Below, piece after piece: positions 1 to 6,000 of a DNA stretch of 6,225 nt (its first letter is position 1; every line of letters begins with the position of its first letter). The notes below the pieces were generated by a model that had not been told where the DNA came from, searched no databases, and worked only from the letters and a program-made list of their open reading frames with translations. The stretch is taken from the NCBI GenBank assembly GCA_020354155.1, contig CP070644.1, positions 720,831 through 727,055 of the forward strand, in the 5' to 3' direction. Source of the stretch: Nitrospiraceae bacterium. Its GTDB lineage: Bacteria > Nitrospirota > Thermodesulfovibrionia > UBA6902. The position numbers were made by a program, and so were the translations under genes.

Positions 1-162
1 AAGGAACTGGTTATCAACAGGATTAAAGACCACGAGCTGAAGAGGGCCTACATGCTCTGTGAGGATATGCTCATGATCCAGGGCATCGACATGTGCATAG
101 CCTGTGACCCAGAAAGAATCCTTGATTATATGGAAACTCAGTATTCCACAGTTGAGTGTTGA
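1..162 (+). CDS. 3' end of an unrecognised protein (partial, 53 codons plus stop)
   Basis: The first frame is open from base 1 to a TGA at 160-162, so this is the C-terminal end of a gene that starts outside the window. The 53 visible residues are a mostly helical, charged stretch (start KELVINRIKDHELKRAY) that leads to a Met-rich segment and a CIAC (C-x-x-C) pair, followed by DPERILDYME and a terminal Cys. No membrane segment is visible. I do not recognise the family and offer no function; the two spaced cysteines could bind metal or form a disulfide, but a lone C-x-x-C is weak evidence. The codon usage looks like that of the neighbouring genes. The next gene begins 117 bases downstream behind its own apparent control region, so the two are probably separate transcription units. 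Confidence 0.6.
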   Translation, partial: KELVINRIKDHELKRAYMLCEDMLMIQGIDMCIACDPERILDYMETQYSTVEC

Positions 163-242
163 GTGGCATGACAGGAATTACCATTCCATAATGGCTCAGT
201 GCAGGCAGAGTGAGCTGAATTCTTCTCAGACGCAGAATAACC

Positions 243-248
243 TTGACA
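243..248 (+). promoter_or_regulatory. Candidate -35 box (TTGACA) for the TrmB-family gene
   Basis: TTGACA matches the sigma70 -35 consensus exactly and abuts the inverted repeat. No good -10 lies at the normal distance: at 17 bases the hexamer is TAGTTA (266-271), and at 19 bases it is GTTAAT (268-273). Either -10 lies inside the right arm of the palindrome, so a bound repressor would block polymerase. Either also puts the transcript start at about the ATG. The weak -10 keeps confidence low. Confidence 0.35.
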
Positions 249-276
249 ATTATTAACTACTATGGTAGTTAATAAT
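249..276. promoter_or_regulatory. Perfect 12-bp-arm inverted repeat, probable operator of the TrmB-family gene
   Basis: Bases 249-260 (ATTATTAACTAC) and 265-276 (GTAGTTAATAAT) are exact reverse complements separated by TATG. The repeat ends two bases before the ATG at 279 and begins directly after a TTGACA at 243-248. A long perfect palindrome between a -35-like box and the start codon of a regulator gene is the usual layout of an autoregulatory operator, and TrmB proteins are known to bind palindromic sites. That this regulator binds here is inference. The RNA could also fold into a hairpin hiding the start region. Confidence 0.65.
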
Positions 277-278
277 GC

Positions 279-1088
279 ATGGTCGCAGCAGTTGGTCAGC
301 TCAAAGAACTTGGATTCTCCGAATATGAAGCAAAGGCGTATACTGCACTTTTAGGTGAAAATCCTCTCACTGCTTACGAAATAGCCAAAAACTCCGGTAT
401 CCCCACCTCTAAAGTATATGAAGTGATACGTCGGCTTGAGGTAAAGCATATCGTTCAGCCCATTTATGGGGAGCGGTCCAAAATGTTTGTTCCCCTTTCA
501 CCAGATGAGTTTGTTCAGAATTATAAAGCCACTGTTGAAGACAGTCTGAGTGCGGTCAGAGATAAACTCAAGGATGTAAAGTCAGGGATGGATAGGAGTT
601 ATACACTCCATATTAAGGAATACGATAATTTTACAATGAAGGCAAAGCGAATGATTGACAGGGCGCGTAATACAATTCTGCTTATGGCCTGGCCTGCAGA
701 AACGGATCGGTTGCTCTTTACATTGATCGGCGCCCAGGAGAGAGGAATAAAAATAGCATTTGTGCATTACGGGGCCACCAATATAAGGGTACAAAAACTC
801 TATCGTCACCCTGTGGAAGAAACGATTTATGCTGAAAAGAAGGTACGAGGCTTTTCTCTTGTTGCTGATGCTCAGGAAGCCCTGAATGCTAAAATATCAG
901 GACATGACTCAACAGATGCCATATGGAGTATGAATGAGGGATTTGTGATGATGGCAGAGGACTATATCCGGCATGACATTTATTTAATGAGGACTATCCA
1001 GCGGTTAGATCCTGCGATGAGAAAGCACTTTGGTGAAAAATATGAGAAGCTCTTAAATATTTTTGAAGAGGAAGATGCTCATCTGTAA
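279..1088 (+). CDS. TrmB-family transcriptional regulator
   Basis: This 269-residue cytoplasmic protein is a DNA-binding regulator of the TrmB type. Residues about 6-75 form a winged helix-turn-helix: the opening LKELGFSEYEAKAYTALL is the family signature, TAYEIAKNSGIP is the first helix pair, and TSKVYEVIRRLE is the likely recognition helix, followed by a short wing. Residues about 78-103 look like a coiled-coil dimerisation helix. Residues about 107-245 match the usual effector domain, with ARNTILLMAWPAE, a QERGIKIAFVHYG strand and a WSMNEGFVMMAEDY segment. TrmB proteins sense sugars or other small ligands, but the ligand here cannot be read. The start is fixed by an in-frame TAA at 273-275; ATG 279 is the first possible start and lacks a clear Shine-Dalgarno sequence. 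It lies between an unrelated partial gene and mdh and is probably self-regulated through the palindrome at 249-276. Confidence 0.9.
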   Translation: MVAAVGQLKELGFSEYEAKAYTALLGENPLTAYEIAKNSGIPTSKVYEVIRRLEVKHIVQPIYGERSKMFVPLSPDEFVQNYKATVEDSLSAVRDKLKDVKSGMDRSYTLHIKEYDNFTMKAKRMIDRARNTILLMAWPAETDRLLFTLIGAQERGIKIAFVHYGATNIRVQKLYRHPVEETIYAEKKVRGFSLVADAQEALNAKISGHDSTDAIWSMNEGFVMMAEDYIRHDIYLMRTIQRLDPAMRKHFGEKYEKLLNIFEEEDAHL

Positions 1089-1142
1089 TTCAAGACAAGG
1101 GTCATCCCCCCCTCCCGGATAGGTCACCTGCGCTTCTCTTTC

Positions 1143-1171
1143 TTGTTAATTTTTCCGTTCTTGGCTATAAT
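1143..1171 (+). promoter_or_regulatory. Probable sigma70-like promoter for mdh-ndk
   Basis: TTGTTA (1143-1148) and a perfect TATAAT (1166-1171) are separated by exactly 17 bases, the optimal spacing. The predicted transcript start is near 1178, only two or three bases before ATG 1181 and about 24 before ATG 1202. The mdh message is therefore either nearly leaderless or translated from the second ATG. I found no convincing terminator between the regulator gene and this promoter. Confidence 0.6.
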
Positions 1172-1180
1172 GTTTCTCCT

Positions 1181-2125
1181 ATGACAAGCAATACAGAAAG
1201 CATGAAGAAAATCACTGTCGTTGGCGCCGGTAATGTGGGGACCACCACAGCCCAGCTTATTGCTGAAAAAGGCCTCGCCGATGTGGTACTCATAGATATC
1301 ATCGAAGGTATTCCCCAGGGCAAGGCCCTTGACATGCTTGAAGCCTGCCCACTCTGGCGATCGCCTTCAACAGTACAGGGCACAAACTCCTACGACGATA
1401 CGGCACATTCTGATATAGTCGTTATTACAGCAGGTCTTGCAAGAAAACCGGGGATGAGCAGGGATGACCTTCTGCAGGCAAATGCGGACATTATCAGGAA
1501 GGTTGCGGAGAATGCCGGTAAAGCTTCACCGGATGCTATCTTTATTGTTGTAACAAACCCCATGGATGCAATGGCCCATGTTACGCAAAGGATTACGGGC
1601 TTTCCCCATCAGAGAATAATTGGCATGGGCGGCGTACTGGATACATCGAGAATGAAAAGCTTTATTGCCATGGAAACAGGCGCACATCCTAAGGACATCG
1701 AGGCAATGGTCCTAGGCGGTCATGGCGACCTCATGGTCCCTGTATCACGATTGACAAAAGTGGAAGGAAAAAATATTACGGAGTTCCTTTCCGAATCCGT
1801 CATAGACAAGATAAATGACAGGACAAAAAACGGTGGAGCCGAGATCGTAGGGCTATTAAAGACAGGAAGCGCCTACTATGCTCCTGCTGCTTCCACGGTT
1901 GAGATGATTGAGACAATTCTGGGATTGCGGAAGGAACCCCTGCCCTGTTCTGTCTATGTAGATGGGCACTATGGCATTCATGGAGTATATGTCGGTGTTC
2001 CCGTGATGCTGGGTGGCAGCGGCATTGAAAAAGTAGTAGAACTGGACCTTACGGAGGGGGAACTGGCGGCGCTTCATACCTCGGCCGAAGCTGTGAAAGG
2101 ATTAATGGAAAAAATAGGAATTTAA
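1181..2125 (+). CDS. mdh: Malate dehydrogenase (NAD-dependent)
   Basis: This enzyme interconverts malate and oxaloacetate with NAD(H) in the cytoplasm, as part of the TCA cycle or its reverse. The 314-residue protein fits the LDH-like MDH family. ITVVGAGNVG at 11-20 holds the GxGxxG dinucleotide loop, and D39 in VLIDI is the acidic residue that selects NAD. R88 and R94 in ARKPGMSRDD bind the substrate carboxylates; Arg rather than Gln at this loop marks MDH rather than lactate dehydrogenase. N126 (VTNPMD), D154 and R157 (LDTSR) and H181 (GGHGD) complete the active site. No key residue is missing. Family members usually begin MKKITVVGAGNVG, which here is the second ATG at 1202 (M8). ATG 1181 adds seven residues and has no Shine-Dalgarno sequence, so either start is possible. 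ndk follows after 27 bases, probably in the same operon. Confidence 0.95.
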   Translation: MTSNTESMKKITVVGAGNVGTTTAQLIAEKGLADVVLIDIIEGIPQGKALDMLEACPLWRSPSTVQGTNSYDDTAHSDIVVITAGLARKPGMSRDDLLQANADIIRKVAENAGKASPDAIFIVVTNPMDAMAHVTQRITGFPHQRIIGMGGVLDTSRMKSFIAMETGAHPKDIEAMVLGGHGDLMVPVSRLTKVEGKNITEFLSESVIDKINDRTKNGGAEIVGLLKTGSAYYAPAASTVEMIETILGLRKEPLPCSVYVDGHYGIHGVYVGVPVMLGGSGIEKVVELDLTEGELAALHTSAEAVKGLMEKIGI

Positions 2126-2141
2126 TGGACGATACCGGATT

Positions 2142-2145
2142 GGAG
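2142..2145 (+). promoter_or_regulatory. Shine-Dalgarno sequence of the ndk-like gene
   Basis: GGAG lies seven bases before ATG 2153 in the 27-base gap after the mdh stop. It is the clearest ribosome binding site among the first genes of the window. It fixes the start and supports translation from a shared mdh-ndk transcript. Confidence 0.7.
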
Positions 2146-2152
2146 ATGTTGA

Positions 2153-2893
2153 ATGGATACAATAGAGCTTGAACAGACACTCGTACTCATCAAACCTGAT
2201 GCACTGAAAAATTCATTGACGGGCTACGTACTATCACAACTTTCAGAATTTCATACAGACCTGCGTTTTGCAGCAACGAAAATTGTCCATGTCAGTAAAA
2301 TGCTTGCTGAGGAACACTATGATGAGCACCGGGGGAAAGTCTTTTTTCCTTCTCTTCTTGATTATATTATGGGGCGTATCCATTACCCTGATGCGCCGCA
2401 GCACCGAAGGACAATCGCAATCGTTTTTCAGGGTGTTGATGCAATAAAAAAAATACGGGCTATTGCCGGTCCGACCAACCCCCTTGTAGCACGAGACACG
2501 CAACCAGGATGTATTCGATCTCTCGGCACGCTGGCTCCACTGAAAGATGCTGAGGGTAATGTGATCGGTGAGCGCATGGATAATCTCATACATGCATCCG
2601 CCAATGACAGCGATGCTGAAAAGGAAATAAAACTCTGGTTCAAGCCCAACGACATTCCTCCTTCAATGCATGCCTATGAGGTCAATGTATGCAATGCTTT
2701 TTATTACCTGAAGGACAATAAATTGAGTACAACAGATCAGCCCGGCAGCATCTGCTTTCTTTCACCTGGAAAGATTGCATGGCAGTCTGACCTTGAAGCC
2801 ATGGCCATGCTCCGTGAAGGCGAGCCAGCACCGTGTTCCCTTCAAACAGTAGTTGCAAAATATCTCATTAACAGGGAGCAGGAAAACTCCTAA
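2153..2893 (+). CDS. ndk: Nucleoside-diphosphate kinase domain protein, extended form
   Basis: This protein probably transfers the gamma phosphate of ATP to other nucleoside diphosphates through a phosphohistidine, keeping NTP and dNTP pools balanced. The kinase core is clear: EQTLVLIKPDA (7-17, K14), EEHYDEHRGKVFFPSLLDYI (53-72), the GPTNP loop (106-110), PGCIRS (118-123) and the catalytic segment NLIHASAND with H147. LWF at 161-163 also matches family style. It is unusual in three ways. It has 246 residues, against about 140-150 in standard enzymes. About ten extra residues lie between PGCIRS and the catalytic His. The catalytic HGSD motif reads HASA, so Gly and Asp are replaced while Ser is kept. 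The C-terminal extension of about 80 residues (from about 166) is not a domain I recognise. Activity is likely because Lys, Asn and His are present, but it is not certain. The gene follows mdh in an apparent operon. Confidence 0.85.
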   Translation: MDTIELEQTLVLIKPDALKNSLTGYVLSQLSEFHTDLRFAATKIVHVSKMLAEEHYDEHRGKVFFPSLLDYIMGRIHYPDAPQHRRTIAIVFQGVDAIKKIRAIAGPTNPLVARDTQPGCIRSLGTLAPLKDAEGNVIGERMDNLIHASANDSDAEKEIKLWFKPNDIPPSMHAYEVNVCNAFYYLKDNKLSTTDQPGSICFLSPGKIAWQSDLEAMAMLREGEPAPCSLQTVVAKYLINREQENS

Positions 2894-2911
2894 CTCCCGG
2901 TTCTCTTTTTT
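2874..2911 (+). terminator. Weak candidate terminator after ndk
   Basis: GGGAG (2874-2878) can pair with CTCCC (2894-2898), and a pyrimidine run with T-rich end (2901-2911) follows. The stem is only five base pairs with a 15-base loop and overlaps the last codons of ndk. The position after the last gene of the operon fits, but the structure is marginal. Confidence 0.25.
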
Positions 2912-2970
2912 GTCTAGTCGGATTCAATCTTTTTTACCTTCACTGTCCCGCACAGGATCAGAAACTGCCT

Positions 2971-3025
2971 AACTTATTAACAAATAATTATTATTAAATT
3001 AAATAATCTTAATCTTTATTTAATA
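2971..3025. promoter_or_regulatory. AT-rich block upstream of the cytochrome gene
   Basis: Over about 55 bases only four or five are G or C. The block contains the 10-bp palindrome AATAATTATT (2983-2992) and several TTATT/AATAA runs. Placed just upstream of the likely cytochrome promoter, it could serve as a UP-type element, a site of DNA melting or bending, or a target for a nucleoid protein. Only the composition and position are observed. Confidence 0.35.
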
Positions 3026-3051
3026 GGCATCTAATGCCCCCTTTGTATACT
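3026..3051 (+). promoter_or_regulatory. Candidate cytochrome-gene promoter: short inverted repeat plus TATACT box
   Basis: TATACT (3046-3051) differs from the -10 consensus by one base and lies 26 bases before ATG 3078, giving a predicted start near 3058. There is no good -35 hexamer. The expected -35 position is instead overlapped by the perfect inverted repeat GGCAT-CTA-ATGCC (3026-3038). A -10 without a -35 but with a dyad in its place is the layout of an activator-dependent promoter; this is inference. Confidence 0.4.
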
Positions 3052-3058
3052 CATACCA

Positions 3059-3074
3059 TGTGATTGAGGTCACT
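3059..3074. promoter_or_regulatory. CRP/FNR-family-like binding palindrome overlapping the ribosome binding site
   Basis: TGTGATTGAGGTCACT contains TGTGA-N6-TCACt, matching nine of the ten core positions of the CRP-type consensus (TGTGA-N6-TCACA). The same bases include GAGGT (3066-3070), seven bases before ATG 3078, which serves as a Shine-Dalgarno sequence. If the TATACT box above is the -10, the site covers about +1 to +17, a position that would repress rather than activate. Whether a CRP/FNR/HcpR-like protein binds is not shown. Confidence 0.45.
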
Positions 3075-3077
3075 TTT

Positions 3078-6000
3078 ATGAATTCAAGGTATGTTTATAC
3101 TTTTCCAATGATGACAGGAAAAAAACATAATGCTTTCTTTATAAAAAAATCGAACAGGTCGTCTCTTCAGCACTCCCCTGTAAAGAAGCAGTTGACTATT
3201 TTTATGATGGCAATGCTGCTGCTGACTTTGTTCAGCAGCATAACCTTTGCCCAGTTCGTATCTCCAGGTAAACTTGACCAGTTCGTATCTCCAGGTAAGC
3301 TGACAGCTTCCCATAAGGAACTGGCAGGTATTAAGAACTGTATTAAATGTCACAGCCTTGGGAAAGGAATACCCGATGCCGCATGCACTGCATGTCATGA
3401 AAAACTGGTGCTGCGCATAAAAGAGAAAAAGGGATTTCATGCAACGATAAAAGACAAATGTGTATTCTGCCATAAAGATCATCTCGGAGAGGACCAGGAC
3501 ATTACCAGCCTCAACAAAAAGACATTTAATCATAAAGACACTGGTTATGTGCTGCAGGATTCACATAATGTGGACTGTAACAAATGTCATAAAAAAGAAA
3601 AAACCTTTCTTGGCCTTTCTCAGGAATGTCTGACATGTCATACAGATGTACACAAAAAGACCCTCTCTCAGGATTGCCGGCAATGCCATAACTTTGCTGA
3701 ATGGAAGATTATACAGTTTGAACATAATAAATTTTCAAAGTACAGTCTCATCGGAAAACATGCTGATGTTAAGTGTGAGGGCTGCCACCCTGAGGAAATC
3801 GTTTCCGGTGGTATGACGGATGCAGGGAAGACCTTTAAGGTCATGAAGCTGAAAGACATAAAATCAGATAGCTGCAATGACTGTCATGCCGATGTTCACA
3901 AGGGGAAGCTCAAACAGAAGACCTGCGCACAGTGCCACTCTCCGGAAGAATGGAAGAAAACGGCTTTTGATCATAACAACGCGAGCCTCAGTGACTATCA
4001 GCTTATCGGTAAGCACAAAAAGGCGGCATGTGAACTCTGCCATCCTGTTGCCAAGGTTGAAGTGAGCATAAATGGAGCTCGGGAAAAGAAAAAGGTTAGA
4101 CAGTTCAAGGGCATAGAACATGGCAATTGCAGTGACTGTCACTATGATGTCCATAAAGAGCAGTTTAAAGACAAGAGCTGTGACAGCTGCCATTCCCTTG
4201 AGAAGGGGTGGAAGGAATTCACCTTCAGGCATGACAGCGAGGACTATAAAGGATACAAGCTGGCAGGCAAGCACAGGGAAACTGACTGCGAGAAGTGTCA
4301 CGAAAAGAGCAATGTCAAATATAAAGAGTTTGACCAGCGGAAGAAGCTGAAGATAGGCAGCTTTACCGGTATAAAATCAGAGCGGTGCACTGACTGTCAC
4401 TATGATGTCCATAAAGAGCAGTTTAAAGACAAGAGCTGTGACAGCTGCCACTCCCTTGAGAAGGGGTGGAAGGAATTCACCTTCAGGCATGAAAGTAATG
4501 ATTATAAAGGATACAAGCTGGAGGGCAAGCACAGGGATGTAAGCTGTGAGAAATGTCATAAGAGAGGTGATGTGAATTTCAAGGAGTTTAATACAAGTAA
4601 AAGTGTTGCTGTAGGGACCTTTAAATTTGCAAACAGTGAATGTGCTTCCTGTCACAAGGACGAGCATAATGGTAAATATGATCAGCCATGCAGCAAGTGT
4701 CATGTAGCAGCAGACTGGAAGCCAAAAGACTTTATCCATGATCCCATCTCCTTTGAGCTTGAAGGCGCTCACAGGGCCATACCGTGCGAAAAATGTCATG
4801 CTTCAGACAAAATTTACACCGGTCTCACCTCGGACTGCGCTGTCTGTCACAAGGACAACCATCCGAACCAGTTTGCACAAACCTGTACTGAGTGTCACAA
4901 GCAGAATGCCTGGGTGCCTGTTGACTTCGGGCATTCCGGAGTTGGCTTCAGGCTCTCAGGAACCCACAAGACTCTGGACTGCAAAGAATGCCATACAAAT
5001 GCCATCTTTCAGGATACCCCTACAGACTGTTACACATGTCACCAGGATGATTATGGCAGGGCCCCAAACCATTCTGATATGAGCTATTCCCATGACTGTA
5101 CGGAATGTCACAGACAGTCAGGATCATGGGAGGACGCTACCTATGAACATACATCATTCGAATTCAGGGGAGCTCATGCTGCGTTAAAAAATAATTGCTC
5201 TTCCTGTCATGGGAGCGCAGCAGGCAAAGCACTGGCTGGCACAAGCGATGAAGACTGCTATAAATGTCACTCATCTACCGGCGTTGCGAGTTCATCATAT
5301 GAACTGACGTCGACTCCTTCCCATACAAGCTCTGGTTTCAGCACAGACTGTGCCTCATGTCACACAGTTACTACGTGGGCAGGTGCAAGTTTTACACACG
5401 GGCGTTTTCAGATGAGGGGCATTCATGGATCGCTGAGCTGCACCCAGTGTCATACGGACGGACAGTATCCCGGACAGATAGCCGGGACGACAGATGGCAA
5501 CTGTTATGCCTGCCACGAAAGTCTTCATAATGCAGAACATCCGTCATTTCCGCAGGATTGTACCGGTTGTCACTCATTGAGCACATGGACAGGTGCTACT
5601 TATAATCATTCAAGCTTTCAGCTTGAAGGAGTACATGCATCGTTGAGTTGTAAACAATGCCATACGGACGGGCAGTACCCGGGCCAGATAGCGGGTACTA
5701 CCAATGACAACTGTTATGCCTGCCATGCGAGCCAGCATGCATCGCATCATCCGACCGTATCGCAGGATTGCATGCAGTGCCATGCCGAGAACACCTGGAC
5801 CGGAGCAAGTTTTACCCATCTAAGTTTTCAGCTTGAAGGAGTACATGCATCGTTGAGTTGTAACCAGTGTCATACGGACGGGCAGTATCCGGGCCAGATA
5901 GCGGGTACTACCAATGACAACTGTTATGCCTGCCATGCGAGCCAGCATGCATCGCATCATCCAACCATGCCTCAGGACTGCACGCAGTGTCATAATGAGA

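Noticed and set aside
174..215. Small inverted repeats GGAAT-TACC-ATTCC (174-187) and GCTCA/TGAGC (194-215) as a terminator of the first gene
   Set aside because: The stems are five base pairs and no T run follows, so a terminator cannot be supported.
275..328. Short frame from the ATG at 275 overlapping the regulator start (18 codons including stop)
   Set aside because: It has no Shine-Dalgarno sequence, it sits on the edge of the palindrome and the peptide looks random; possible but unsupported as a leader peptide.
582..809. Minus-strand frame inside the TrmB-family gene
   Set aside because: The + strand protein is a full-length, recognisable regulator; the antisense product has no recognisable features.
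1089..1142. C-rich run after the regulator gene as a terminator
   Set aside because: The CCCCCCC tract near 1107 has no matching G tract for a stable stem and no T run directly follows.
1856..2655. Minus-strand frames inside mdh and ndk (1856-2077, 2243-2593, 2428-2655)
   Set aside because: They are antisense to two clear enzymes, with no supporting motifs or start signals.
3084..4799. Open frames on the minus strand (3084-3533, 3668-3877, 3864-4301, 4377-4799), some looking hydrophobic
   Set aside because: All lie antisense to the cytochrome frame. Their hydrophobic look comes from reading Lys and Glu codons in reverse, and those at 3864-4301 and 4377-4799 resemble one another only because the cytochrome modules are repeats.
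3877..5082. Plus-strand open frames 3877-4065, 4120-4350 and 4738-5082
   Set aside because: They are out of frame with the continuous CXXCH-bearing frame that covers the same bases; they have no family features and no independent ribosome binding sites that I can see.
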